From: CAWGXG01 sp963826505
GTDB lineage: Bacteria > Chloroflexota > Anaerolineae > Aggregatilineales > Aggregatilineaceae
Length of the DNA: 64,000 bases
Assembly: GCA_963826505.1 (NCBI GenBank)
Contig: CAWGXG010000008.1
Coordinates: 1,364,001 to 1,428,000 of the forward strand
Direction of reading: 5' to 3'
Under the pieces are notes generated by a model. The model saw only the letters and a program-made list of their open reading frames with translations. It was not told the DNA's origin and made no database searches. A program made the translations under genes and the position numbers. Positions 48,076 to 57,443 of this stretch are shown here, piece by piece. The stretch's first letter is position 1, and each line of letters opens with the position of its first letter.

Positions 48076-49014
48076 ATGGCAGAGCGCACAAGAGTAACGA
48101 TTTACACCGACGGCGGCAGCAAGCCCAACCCTGGTCCCGGCGGCTGGGGAGCTATCCTGATCCAGCAGGGCGCGCGTGACATTGAACTGAGCGGAAGCGA
48201 CCCTGATACCACCAATAACCGCATGGAGCTAACCGCCGCCATTGAAGCCCTGCGCGCGCTTGACGGACCGTGTAATGTCACGCTCTACACCGATTCCCAA
48301 TATGTGCGCAACGGCATCACCTCGTGGCTGGCCGGATGGATCAGGCGCGGCTGGCGGACCGCCAGCGGAAAAGCCCCCGAAAATGAAGACCTGTGGCACG
48401 TCCTCGACGCCGAAACGCGCCGCCACACCATCGACTGGAAATGGGTTCGTGGCCACGCCGGGAATGTCTACAACGAGCGCGTGGACCAACTCGCCACGCG
48501 CGCGCGGCTAGGATTTTCTCCCGACGAGGAAAGCTTACCCCGAGTCGATGTGCCCGCGGCACCACCACTCGAAGCCGCACGCTTTGAAGTCGTGCTGCGT
48601 ATCGCGCTGGTCTACAAAGATAACAAGCCTTCCGGCGGATGGGCCGCCATGATTCGCGACAACGTTCAGGACTCCGCCTCGACCTACAGTGGAAGACTGG
48701 CCGCCAAATCCAGCAATCACTTATGGCTGCTCGCCGCTCACCAAGCCCTGACTCACCTGCCCGACGGCGGTCCGGCGCGCGCTTACACGCCGGATGATTA
48801 CCTATATAACGGTATCACGCAGTGGATTTTAGGCTGGCGCAAGCGCAACTGGCGCACCAAGGACGGCGGCGCGGTGAAATATCGTGCCGAATGGGAAGCG
48901 CTAGCCGCCGAGGCGGATCGTTGCGGCGTCACGTGGGTGCACGAAAACGATCACACGCCACCAGAAACGCCCAACCTGTACAATTTGGCAGAAGAAGCCG
49001 CGCGCTCGGCGTAA
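48076..49014 (+). CDS. rnhA: Ribonuclease HI with a degenerate second RNase H domain
   Basis: 312 residues from ATG 48076 (GGGGGAGA upstream). Residues 1-145 are a complete RNase HI that cleaves RNA in RNA-DNA hybrids: Asp12 in YTDGGS, Glu51 in NNRMEL, Asp73 in YTDSQY, Asp137 in NERVDQLA, His in RGHAGN and the basic handle ITSWLAGWIRRGWRT. Residues about 170-310 repeat the same layout: GGWAAMI, SSNHLWLL, YTPDDYLYNGITQW, ILGWRKRNWRT, NLYNLAEEA. All four catalytic carboxylates are replaced in this copy while the handle is kept. Twice the usual length of about 155. The second copy probably serves in binding or dimerisation. Confidence 0.9.
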   Translation: MAERTRVTIYTDGGSKPNPGPGGWGAILIQQGARDIELSGSDPDTTNNRMELTAAIEALRALDGPCNVTLYTDSQYVRNGITSWLAGWIRRGWRTASGKAPENEDLWHVLDAETRRHTIDWKWVRGHAGNVYNERVDQLATRARLGFSPDEESLPRVDVPAAPPLEAARFEVVLRIALVYKDNKPSGGWAAMIRDNVQDSASTYSGRLAAKSSNHLWLLAAHQALTHLPDGGPARAYTPDDYLYNGITQWILGWRKRNWRTKDGGAVKYRAEWEALAAEADRCGVTWVHENDHTPPETPNLYNLAEEAARSA

Positions 49015-49082
49015 TGCCTCTCGCCGGCGACCGCAGGAAGCTCACACTCTGGGAACAGTCAACTCTGTGTTAAAATCACGGC

Positions 49083-50510
49083 ATGACACACGCACACACC
49101 CCTAACCCCAAGTCTATTGCCGCCAGCGAGAACACGCGCGCTGTCAGGCGTGTGCTGTGGATCGTCTTAATCCTCAACGCGCTGGTCGCGGGCAGCAAGC
49201 TCGTCGTCGGACTGCTGACGGGGGCCGTGTCGATGATCGCGGACGGCTTCCATTCGTCGATGGATGCCTCGTCGAATGTCGTAGGGCTGGTCGCGCTGCG
49301 GATCGCATCACAACCGCCGGACGAGGATCATCCCTACGGGCACCGCCGCTTCGAGACACTCGCCACACTGGCGATCGGCGGGCTGCTACTGGTCGCCGCC
49401 TGGGAAATTCTGCGCACAACCATCGATCGCCTGCTCAACGGCGGTACAGCGGACGTCACTGCTGCGAGCTTCATCGTGATGATCGCCACCATGGTGCTCA
49501 ATTCGGGCGTGACGATCTACGAGCGCCGCCGGGGCCACGCGCTCAATTCAGATATTCTGATGGCCGACGCCGCCCACACTTCGACCGACCTGTTTGTGTC
49601 GGCCACGGTGCTGGTCAGCCTGACCATGACGCGATTAGGCGTGCCCGGCGTGGATATTGTCGTCGCGTTGGTGATCGTGGTCGTGATCGGACGCGCGGGC
49701 TTGGGCATCATCGGCCAGACCGGCAACGTCCTTGCCGACCGCCAGATTCTCGATCCCCAGACGATCATCGACCTGGTCCGCGACGTGCCCGGCGTAGTGG
49801 AAACGTCACGCGTCCGCAGCCGGGGCACGCCCGACGCCGTATATGTGGATATCGACACGCGCATCAAACCCGCCGTCACGACTGACCACGCTTACGCCAT
49901 TTCGAAGGCGATCAAAGAGCGCGTGCGCGAAACCTACCCCCAGGTGCAGGAAATCACGGTCAATTTCGCGCCGCAGCGGGATGGCGGCGTCGATTACATG
50001 CTCGAAGCGCGCGCCGCGGCTGATGCGCTGGGTCTACAGGTTCACGAAGTGATCCCGGTGGCGTATCACGATGGCATCGCGCTGGAAATGCACGTCGAAG
50101 TTTCGCCCGGCCTCACGCTGGGCGAAGCACACCGCCAGGTGAGCGAACTCGAAAAACGCCTTGCCAGGCAGCTTCCCGAAGTCCAAGAAGTGCTGACGCA
50201 CATCGAGCCGGCAACGATCTCCTGCGCACCCATCACGCAGAGCCAGGCCGCGCTCGATCTGCGCGATCAGGCTCTAGCCATCGCCAACCGCCTCTATCCC
50301 GACGCCAACTGGCATCATGCCGTGATCCGGCTGGCGCTGGGGGGTTACGCGCTAACCATGCACTGCCACCTGCCCGCGTCGGTCAGTGTCGAAGATGCTC
50401 ACGCCATCGCCGAACACGTCGAAACTGCCATTCGCAATGAGCTAACACTGGTGCAGCGTGTGACCATCCACACGGAGCCCACCCCCAGCGGCAATCAGAT
50501 CACGCCCTGA
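49083..50510 (+). CDS. Cation diffusion facilitator (CDF) transporter with extended cytoplasmic domain
   Basis: 475 residues, longer than the usual 300. Residues 20-210 form six helices with metal-site motifs DGFHSSMD (54-61), DEDHPYGHRRFE and DAAHTSTD, typical of Zn/Fe/Mn efflux antiporters in the membrane. After the standard ferredoxin-like C-domain (about 223-300, TIIDLVRDVPGVVETSRVRS) two more copies of similar pattern follow (ALEMHVEVSPGLTLGEAHRQ and LTMHCHLPASVSVEDAHAI), each ending in a THIEPA/HTEPT strand. The metal is unknown. It lies 68 bases after rnhA, probably with its own transcription start (TTAAAAT near 49072). Confidence 0.9.
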   Translation: MTHAHTPNPKSIAASENTRAVRRVLWIVLILNALVAGSKLVVGLLTGAVSMIADGFHSSMDASSNVVGLVALRIASQPPDEDHPYGHRRFETLATLAIGGLLLVAAWEILRTTIDRLLNGGTADVTAASFIVMIATMVLNSGVTIYERRRGHALNSDILMADAAHTSTDLFVSATVLVSLTMTRLGVPGVDIVVALVIVVVIGRAGLGIIGQTGNVLADRQILDPQTIIDLVRDVPGVVETSRVRSRGTPDAVYVDIDTRIKPAVTTDHAYAISKAIKERVRETYPQVQEITVNFAPQRDGGVDYMLEARAAADALGLQVHEVIPVAYHDGIALEMHVEVSPGLTLGEAHRQVSELEKRLARQLPEVQEVLTHIEPATISCAPITQSQAALDLRDQALAIANRLYPDANWHHAVIRLALGGYALTMHCHLPASVSVEDAHAIAEHVETAIRNELTLVQRVTIHTEPTPSGNQITP

Positions 50511-50575
50511 AGAGGTATTCGGGCCGCACAAGACAGTCCGCGGATAGTCCGAAATGTAATAACTCATAAAATTCT

Positions 50576-50605
50576 TTGCATAACATCACTTATTGACTAT
50601 ATACT
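50576..50605 (+). promoter_or_regulatory. Promoter of the FecR/SH3b gene
   Basis: TTGCAT (50576-50581), an 18-base spacer and TATACT (50600-50605) in an AT-rich stretch that contrasts with the flanking coding DNA. The ATG at 50675 follows a GGAG. Confidence 0.5.
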
Positions 50606-50674
50606 CCAATTAGACAAGTCACCCCCTCCCGGAACTTCGTGAGTTTATTTATCACGGTAATGGAGCCAGACGTT

Positions 50675-52114
50675 ATGTTCACATCTCGACGATTGCTTAA
50701 ACTCATTCCTTTTCTGGTCTTGCTGGCCGCTGCGCTGCCCAACGTGGCGCTTACGCCGCCGACCGCCGAAGGCCAGGCCGCCAACCCGGTCGCCACGTTG
50801 GAGCCAGTCCAGGGCATGGTTCAGATTCGCCGAGCCGATGCTGGCGAGAACGACTGGCAGACGCTCACCCAAACTGATCTGGTTTCACAAGGGGATTGGA
50901 TTCGCACTGATAACGTGGGTCTTGCGACTCTGACGTTCTTCGAGGGCGTGCAAAGCGAAGTGCTGCAAGACTCGCTGCTGCGCGTCGAAGAATTCCAGGC
51001 TACGCCCGCTCCTGACGGCACCAACGCCAATTTCCAGGTCACGATCGAATTGGGCGTCGGTGCGATGCACCACCAGATCAATCAGGTGCTCGATCCACAG
51101 TCGCGCTTCGAGATGTTCACGCCGAGCGCCTTCATCACCGTGCGGGGCACCGACTTCTGGACCGCGTCCACCTGGGAAGGCGAATCCTGGATCAAGACGC
51201 TGGACGGCTTCGTACAGACCAATCTCATCCTGCCGGGTGGCCAGATCGGGGATGCGTCTCTGATCCCTGCCGGGGATGCGCTGAACACATTCCCGGACGG
51301 CACCCAGAGCGAAGTCGGACCGATCACCAGCCTGCCGCAATATCCCCAACCCGCCCCCTTGGCCCCGGCTTCCTGCGGCAACGGCATCTGCGAAGCGGGC
51401 GAAACCGGCGTCTGCAACACGGACTGCCTCGTTTTGACGAGCTGCGGTGACGCCGTCTGCCAGGCCGATCTGGGCGAAGGCCCGACCACCTGTGCGCAGG
51501 ACTGTGTCCCGTCCTTCTTCCGGTGGGGCGACACCACCCCAACCACCGGCCAGACAAATCCTGTGCCGCAAACACCCTGCGAGATCACAACGCCCAACGG
51601 CAACGTTGAAATGCGTGTTGGCCCGGGCTTTAACCGCGGTGTGCGCGATTATCTGCCTGCCAACCACACGTATACCGTGATCGGCAAGGCCACAGCCAAC
51701 GACGGATCGCTGTGGTGGCAGATCAGTGTTATGGGAGTTCCCGAAGCATGGGTCTTGCAGACCGCCGTTGTTCCTGCGGGGGCATGCGACCAGGTGCCAG
51801 ATGTCAACGCTCCGCCGATCATCATCGCTCCGCCGCCTGCGACCTACACTCCGGTGCCCGGCCAGCCTACGGCAACGCCTAGCCCGCAAAGCATCAGTTT
51901 CTACGCCGACAAATATGTCGTCGATTACGGCGAGTGCGCTACGATTGGCTGGGACGTAGAAGGCATCAAGCAGGTCTATTACGAGAATCAAGGCGTGACA
52001 GGCCACGAAACCCGCCAGGAATGCCCGTACCAGTCGACGACCTACCATCTTGATGTCATCACGCTAGACGGTCAGACACTGCACTACACGGTGACCATCC
52101 GAGTATTAGGCTGA
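50675..52114 (+). CDS. Secreted protein with FecR-like, Cys-rich and SH3b domains
   Basis: 479 residues from ATG 50675, chosen because GGAG lies nine bases upstream and the signal peptide (LLKLIPFLVLLAAALPNVAL) follows at once. Residues about 35-190 form a FecR-type beta domain (TDLVSQGDWIRTDNVGLATL and FITVRGTDFWTAS). A Cys-rich block follows (CGNGICEAGETGVCNTDC, then CGDAVCQADLGEGPTTCAQD), two copies of a disulfide-rich EGF-like unit. Then an SH3b domain (NVEMRVGPGFNRGVRDYLP) and a final Ig-like domain. Exported, no anchor seen. In this setting FecR probably acts as a surface domain rather than in sigma-factor control. Confidence 0.8.
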   Translation: MFTSRRLLKLIPFLVLLAAALPNVALTPPTAEGQAANPVATLEPVQGMVQIRRADAGENDWQTLTQTDLVSQGDWIRTDNVGLATLTFFEGVQSEVLQDSLLRVEEFQATPAPDGTNANFQVTIELGVGAMHHQINQVLDPQSRFEMFTPSAFITVRGTDFWTASTWEGESWIKTLDGFVQTNLILPGGQIGDASLIPAGDALNTFPDGTQSEVGPITSLPQYPQPAPLAPASCGNGICEAGETGVCNTDCLVLTSCGDAVCQADLGEGPTTCAQDCVPSFFRWGDTTPTTGQTNPVPQTPCEITTPNGNVEMRVGPGFNRGVRDYLPANHTYTVIGKATANDGSLWWQISVMGVPEAWVLQTAVVPAGACDQVPDVNAPPIIIAPPPATYTPVPGQPTATPSPQSISFYADKYVVDYGECATIGWDVEGIKQVYYENQGVTGHETRQECPYQSTTYHLDVITLDGQTLHYTVTIRVLG

Positions 52115-52234
52115 TCCGCGCTCCGGGCGCGCGGCGGTTGACGCCGCGCAAGCCCCATCGTTATAATGAACCGGGCGTGGCGCTCCACCGAGCACCGCGC
52201 CCGCGTGTGTTAAGCCACTGTAGGAGTGTTGCTC

Positions 52235-53270
52235 GTGGACGCGTCTGGCAGCAATCATCGCTATCCATTCGATCTTTCCGTCGTTCTCCCCATCTACAAC
52301 GAGGAAGACAACATTCAGCTCGTTCACGACGAACTGGTCGCCGTGCTCAGCGGACTGCCTCTCCGCTATGAGATTATTTACGTGGACGACGGCAGCCGGG
52401 ACTCCAGTGCCCGGCAGATCATCGCTCTGGCCCAGTCGCACGCGGACGTCGTGCGGGCCGTCCTGTTCCGCCGCAACTTCGGGCAAACGGCCGCCATCCA
52501 GGCCGGAATCGATCACGCCAACGGCGCGATCATCGCCCTGATGGACGCCGATCTGCAAAACGATCCACACGACATCCCGCTGATGCTTGAGCAGATGGAG
52601 CATGAAGGTTACGATCTCGTCAGCGGGTGGCGCAAAAACCGCCAGGACCGCGCCCTGAAACGCAAACTGCCCTCCAAGATTGCCAACCGTCTGATCTCCT
52701 CGGTGACCGGAGTCCGCCTGCACGATTACGGCTGCACGCTCAAAACCTACCGCCGCGAAGTGCTTGACCACGTACGGTTGTACGGCGAGATGCACCGCTT
52801 CATCCCGGTGCTGGCCAATGCCGCCGGGGCTCAGATTGTCGAGCGCGTGGTAAATCACCGCGCCCGCATTCACGGCAAGTCGAAATATGGGCTGTGGCGC
52901 ACCGTCAAGGTAGTGCTCGACCTGATGACCGTCACCTTCCTGACCAAGTACAACACGCGCCCGATGTATATTTTCGGCGGAATGGGCTTTCTGCTCAGCG
53001 CGTTGAGCGGGATCAGCGTAGCGGTGATGGCACGTGAGCGGTGTCGTGACGGGCAACCTGCACTGGAACTCACCCTGGCCCGTGCTGGCGGCGCTGTTCG
53101 GCGTGCTGGCGGTGCAGTCGGTGCTGTTGGGGCTGATGATGGAAATGTTGATGCGCACGTACTACGAAGCGCAGGGTAAAGGTCCCTACGCCATCCGCCG
53201 CGTGATCAATGGCCAGCGGCATGTTCCGCACGGGGTCGAAGAAGGTGCGGAGATCGTCGCGGCGCACTGA
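52235..53270 (+). CDS. Family 2 glycosyltransferase, polyprenyl-phosphate sugar synthase type
   Basis: About 345 residues from GTG 52235 (TAGGAG eight bases upstream). GT-A fold: LSVVLPIYNEEDNI, IIYVDDGSRD, ALMDADLQNDP (DxD), GCTLKTYRRE. The C-terminus has two transmembrane helices (MYIFGGMGFLLSALSGI and LAALFGVLAVQSVLLGLMME). A frame break near 53031, repaired by dropping one C, separates them. The architecture matches GtrB/DPM1-like enzymes that charge polyprenyl phosphate with a sugar at the inner membrane face. It could feed the PIG-V-like mannosyltransferase at 46805. Confidence 0.85.
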
Positions 53271-53276
53271 CCCGCG

Positions 53277-53843
53277 CTAGGCGGGGGCGAACGGCTGCCC
53301 GAGGGTTCGGCACAACGCCGCCGCTTCGGCCCGCGTAAGCACCCGGTAAGAGGGGTAATAGACCATCGCATAGGCTGGCGAGTGACGAACCGCCGGCCAT
53401 TTTTCATGTTCGCGCGCCTGCCCGAACAACTGCATCTCGCGCAAATTCCAGCGGTCCGCGCCAAACTGCCCCGCGCGACAGTCCTGCTCAAATCCTGTCC
53501 AACGCTGCGCCATCAATGCTGGGTCACCCGCGACCTGGTCCGCCGAGCGCACGAACGCTTCCAGCAGCGGTTTGACGTTGCCGCCCAACGCCACATAGGG
53601 GCGCAGGTGCAGACGCACCAGTGCGCCATCTGGATGGATATTTTCCACGAGCGGATCGTCCGCCCGCGGCGCCTTCCGTTCGAGATCGCGCTCCAGCCAT
53701 TCGCGAGCGATCTTCTTGTTGGTGACCGCATGGCCCGGGCCAAACGTTGCCTGGTGCAGCAGCTTGTACACGTCGGCGATTTCCAGCGTGGGATAACGAG
53801 TAAGATGCGTGTGTATTAGCGCGCTGACGTGTTCGTGGCTCAT
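53277..53843 (-). CDS. Hypothetical cytoplasmic protein
   Basis: 188 residues from the ATG at 53843, which has AAGGA upstream; an in-frame start 12 codons earlier is weaker. Helical, basic and acidic patches mixed, no signal peptide. Recognisable blocks include DVYKLLHQATFGPGHAV, LERDLERKA, GALVRLHLRPYVALGG and HSPAYAMVYYPSYRVL. The well-spaced His, Arg and Tyr residues suggest an enzyme or binding protein but no known family was identified. It ends six bases from the end of the convergent GT2 gene. Confidence 0.68.
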   Translation of the reverse strand: MSHEHVSALIHTHLTRYPTLEIADVYKLLHQATFGPGHAVTNKKIAREWLERDLERKAPRADDPLVENIHPDGALVRLHLRPYVALGGNVKPLLEAFVRSADQVAGDPALMAQRWTGFEQDCRAGQFGADRWNLREMQLFGQAREHEKWPAVRHSPAYAMVYYPSYRVLTRAEAAALCRTLGQPFAPA

Positions 53844-53947
53844 TCCTGATTGTCCTTGGTATGCGGGCCTTTTGGGCAACGGTGACTCTGTATGCGGAAC
53901 CTAAGACGAAGCGCGCGACGCGCTCGGCGTGTTGCCTTCGCACCATT

Positions 53948-54540
53948 TTACACGCTGGCGCGCGCTTTTGCTTTGTCGCGCAACCCCACGCGTACGATCA
54001 TTGCGTCGCGGCCCGGCCATTCCTCGCGCAGCATGCCGTACCACAGAAAATCGCGGAAATCGCCGCCGAAGCCCCCGAGGACTTTGGCCCGCTGCCTACA
54101 TTCCAGTTTAAATCCGCATTTTTCAACCTGACGCTGGGCACGCGTATTGTGGCCCATCGTCGTCAGGTACAACCGCCGCAGGTCGAGCCAATCGAATGCA
54201 TACTGCACGAGCAGCAGCATGGCATCGGTGCCGTACCCCCGCTCCAATAATCCGGGTCCCCAATCCCCGCGCCGACCTCCGCGATGCGGTGCAGCGGATC
54301 GATGTCGGCCAGCGCGAAGAGGCCAATCGGCACGCCCGCTTTGGTTTCCATTCCAAAGCGGACAGCCTGCTCGCGGGGCTGGGTGTCGCGGTTTTCGACG
54401 CGGCTCCCGTGTGTCGCCGCGCTCAGCAGTCCATCCCGGCCCCACCATTCGCGCATGGGGCCATTGAGCCACCCGCGTTCAAGGTCCAGGAAACGTTGAT
54501 CAAACGGCACCAAATCGAGCAGCAGCCCTTCCAAGCGCAT
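53948..54540 (-). CDS. GNAT-family N-acetyltransferase
   Basis: About 197 residues across one frame break near 54250. The N-terminal part (LDLVPFDQRFLDLERGWLNG, then GVPIGLFALADIDPLHRIAE) and the C-terminal part (ERGYGTDAMLLLVQYAFDWL, NTRAQRQVEKCGFKLE) together form one RimJ/RimL-type GNAT with the acetyl-CoA-binding GYGTDA loop. The break fits one missing base. The family acetylates amino groups of proteins, ribosomal proteins or small molecules. Downstream of the mrp terminator, so probably a separate transcript. Confidence 0.85.
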
Positions 54541-54628
54541 GTGATTCCCCCTGACATGATCGCGTATATCGTGTCTACACTACCGCGCGCGGCACACTTT
54601 TTCCAAAACTGATTGCGGCGCGCTATAA

Positions 54629-54660
54629 CAAAAAAACCGCCCCTGATTGGAGCGGCTTTC
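54629..54660 (-). terminator. Rho-independent terminator of mrp
   Basis: On the minus strand GCCGCTCC - AATCA - GGGGCGG is followed by TTTTTTT: a 7-bp stem with one G-U pair, a short loop and a good T tract, 23 bases after the mrp stop. Confidence 0.85.
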
Positions 54661-54682
54661 CATTTTCAAGGCGTAGCTGAGC

Positions 54683-55744
54683 CTACTTGATCACTTTCAG
54701 CGGAATAGCCTGCTTGTTAGCCAGCATGAGCATGCTCAGGCGCGCGGCAACCGCTTGCGCGATCGCCTGGAATGCCTGCCCAGCCTCGGAGTCGGGATCG
54801 TCGGCTACAACAGGGTGACCGTTATCACCGCCGACGCGCACATTCGCCATCAGCGGCACGCGTCCCAGGAAGGGCACACCGCGCTCGGACGCCAGTTGTT
54901 CGCCGCCGCCCTCGCCAAACAGGTCACCCGCCATGTTCTCAATCACGCCTGCGATCGGCACGTTGAGCTTTTCGAACATCGCCAGCCCGCGCCGCGCGTC
55001 GTCAACGGCCACGCTTTGCGGCTGAGTGACAATGATCGCCCCGGTCAGCGGGACTGACTGCGCCAGGCTGAGTTGGGCATCTCCCGTGCCGGGCGGCAGA
55101 TCGACGACCATGTAATCCAGGTCGCCCCACTGAACATCGCTGAAAAACTGCCGGATTGCGCTGTGCAGCATCGGCCCGCGCCAGATCACCGGCGTGTTGG
55201 GATCGGCCAGGAAACCCATGCTCATCACCTTCAACCCAAAGACTTCGAAGGGAATCAGCTTCTGCTCGGGCGTAATCGGCGGTTGGGCGAAGCCCAGGCC
55301 CACCATCTTGGGGATGTTCGGCCCCAGAATGTCCGCGTCCATCAGGCCGACGCGCGCGCCACTCCGCGCCAGGGCGACAGCCAGATTGGTCGCGACCGTG
55401 CTCTTGCCGACGCCGCCCTTGCCGCTGCTGATCGCCACGACTGACCGGATAGGGATCTGCAGCTGCCCGAAGATGCGCCCATCGGTCGGGACGTTCGAGT
55501 CCCACTTGATGGCCACATCGGTGATCCCATCGACCCGCATCACAGCCTCTTTGGCTTGCGCGTAAATAACATCTTTCAACGGGCAAGCCGGAGTCGTCAG
55601 CATGACGGTGAACTGGGCCACCCCCTCAGGCGTGATCGTCAGATCGTGCACCATTTTCAGCGTCACCAGATCGCGGTGAAGCTCTGGCTCGATCACAGTC
55701 CCCAAAGCGGCCATCACCGCTTCCTGTAACTTTTGATTACTCAC
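54683..55744 (-). CDS. mrp: Mrp/ApbC-type P-loop ATPase (Fe-S cluster carrier family)
   Basis: 353 residues; GTG at 55744 is favoured by GAGG upstream, although the frame extends seven codons further. Residues 3-85 are a MIP18/DUF59 domain (LMLTTPACPLKD-like stretch with its conserved Cys). The ATPase domain has the deviant Walker A SSGKGGVGKST (about 107-116), MDADILGPNIPKM and VVDLPPGTGDAQLS. Related proteins carry and deliver [4Fe-4S] clusters. The CPxC motif that usually follows GVIENM and ligates the cluster is absent: here it reads ENMAGDLFGEGGG. The cluster mode may therefore differ. A terminator follows. Confidence 0.9.
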   Translation of the reverse strand: MSNQKLQEAVMAALGTVIEPELHRDLVTLKMVHDLTITPEGVAQFTVMLTTPACPLKDVIYAQAKEAVMRVDGITDVAIKWDSNVPTDGRIFGQLQIPIRSVVAISSGKGGVGKSTVATNLAVALARSGARVGLMDADILGPNIPKMVGLGFAQPPITPEQKLIPFEVFGLKVMSMGFLADPNTPVIWRGPMLHSAIRQFFSDVQWGDLDYMVVDLPPGTGDAQLSLAQSVPLTGAIIVTQPQSVAVDDARRGLAMFEKLNVPIAGVIENMAGDLFGEGGGEQLASERGVPFLGRVPLMANVRVGGDNGHPVVADDPDSEAGQAFQAIAQAVAARLSMLMLANKQAIPLKVIK

Positions 55745-55974
55745 AAAACACCTCGCTCTTAGCACGGGACGCCTACCGGCTGAGTCCGCTCAACGCGCCC
55801 CGGAACCGTCAGGTAACAACCAGATTATAACGCATCTCGCCCCAGAGTCCCGCTCATTCGATCGCTCGAATGGGGAATCGGAGTCCGGGATCCGACCGTG
55901 AAATACACATTACCGTATTTATGGCATAATGGGACTGGACATAAGTCATCGCCCAGAAAGGAGACAGGCGCAGC

Positions 55975-57303
55975 ATGCCCTCGAACCAGAGTCGTGACCG
56001 CCGCACTGAGCGCCTGAAGTCACCCATGAATCGACTCGATGTCGCCCCACCCCTCAACCGGTGCTTGCTGCTCTTGACAGCCGTGATCTTCACGCTGGCA
56101 GCCTGCGGCGGCCAAGAAAAACAAGGCGTATCGCTGGAAGTGGCGGCGCAGCGTCCCACGTCAACTCCGCTGCCCACGCCTGTGCCCACCGCCGCCCTAC
56201 CAGACTCGGCGGGCGGGTTGGACGCGCTGACCGGTCAACTTCTGCTGCTGCAAGGCCACCGCTACGCCTTGTTTGATCTGGCGACCGGTGAGGTTACACC
56301 CATCGCACCGGACACGGCATCGTATTCGCCCATCCAACTCATCCCAGACCAGACGCGCGGCGCATTCGTAGCCTTCCCCGATTTTGGCGTGCTCGACCTG
56401 ACCACTAGGACCACCACCGTGGTCCAAAACCGCGCTTCCGATCCGCAGAATTTCGGGCTCTCGCCGGATGGGCGCTGGCTCGTCGCGCTGACCGGGTCGT
56501 TCTCCATACGCCTGAGTTTGCTCGCGGCCGATGGATCGAGCGTCCACAATGTCGCCGCGGGCGGCGGGGCGATCTTCAACTGGGCCTGGACCGCCGACAG
56601 CCAGTTGGTTTGGTGGCGCACAGATCAGGACTCGGCTCCGCAGGTCTTCGATCCGGCGACAGACAGCTCGGCGCCACCCGAGGATACGTCCGCGCCGGTG
56701 CTCGTCACGCTGCCGCGCGTCGCCTCACCCGATGGGACACGGGCCGCGCTGGTACCGATCGCGTTGTTGAACCAGGGCCAACCCGATCCGGATACTTGCT
56801 TTGATTCCTCGGTCGAACTAGTGCAGGCGCCCTTCACGATCGCGACGCTGGACGCTCCTGGTCAGACCGTGTGGTCCGAGCCAGGGCTGGTCGCGTCGTC
56901 GCCGCACTGGCTGGATAATGACCGCCTGCTGTTCGTCAAAGTCGGGACCGGCACATGTGGTCTTGTCCAGGGGGATGCCGCGCGCGAGGTGATGCTGCTC
57001 GATTTGTCCGTCCCGAACGCAGGTCCCGAGCCACTCGTCGGGCCGCTGGGCAACGCCGATGACACTAACGACCGCGCGCAGTTGTTGGGGCGGCAGTACG
57101 GCCACCTATACGCTGTGTCGCCGGACAGCCGCTATGTTGCCTGGATCGCGGGTTCGCTGAACGACGGCGAATCGATCCTCAACATCACTGCGATCGACAG
57201 CGGCGAGACGCGCATCGTGCTGCACGTGACCCGCGCTGACGCGCCTGACACCGCGACTTTTATTGAAGGCATGATGCTGCGACAGGTCGTTTGGTTGGAA
57301 TAA
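55975..57303 (+). CDS. Lipoprotein with beta-propeller-like domain
   Basis: 442 residues from ATG 55975 (AAAGGAGAC upstream; ATG 56026 also possible). The signal ends TLAAC|GGQ. After a TPLPTPVPTA linker, the rest reads as repeated beta blades of TolB/WD40 type: LLLQGHRYALFDLATGEVTP, GLSPDGRWLVAL, IFNWAWTADSQLVWW, VASPDGTRAALVP, YAVSPDSRYVAWIAG. The recurring SPDGR(W/T)L unit is diagnostic of six- or seven-blade propellers. Outer-surface binding protein; partner unknown. A CATAAT box near 55922 may be its -10. Confidence 0.78.
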   Translation: MPSNQSRDRRTERLKSPMNRLDVAPPLNRCLLLLTAVIFTLAACGGQEKQGVSLEVAAQRPTSTPLPTPVPTAALPDSAGGLDALTGQLLLLQGHRYALFDLATGEVTPIAPDTASYSPIQLIPDQTRGAFVAFPDFGVLDLTTRTTTVVQNRASDPQNFGLSPDGRWLVALTGSFSIRLSLLAADGSSVHNVAAGGGAIFNWAWTADSQLVWWRTDQDSAPQVFDPATDSSAPPEDTSAPVLVTLPRVASPDGTRAALVPIALLNQGQPDPDTCFDSSVELVQAPFTIATLDAPGQTVWSEPGLVASSPHWLDNDRLLFVKVGTGTCGLVQGDAAREVMLLDLSVPNAGPEPLVGPLGNADDTNDRAQLLGRQYGHLYAVSPDSRYVAWIAGSLNDGESILNITAIDSGETRIVLHVTRADAPDTATFIEGMMLRQVVWLE

Positions 57304-57443
57304 TCGCTGAAATTCGTAAGAAGTCGGTGACAATTTCAAAGATTAATCCCTAACTCGAATCATTCTCAAACGGTTCGCTAGCGTACGCGCTTTCGCGCGA
57401 GTAGAGCGTACGGTACAATGAACGCATTATCGACCGACCTACG

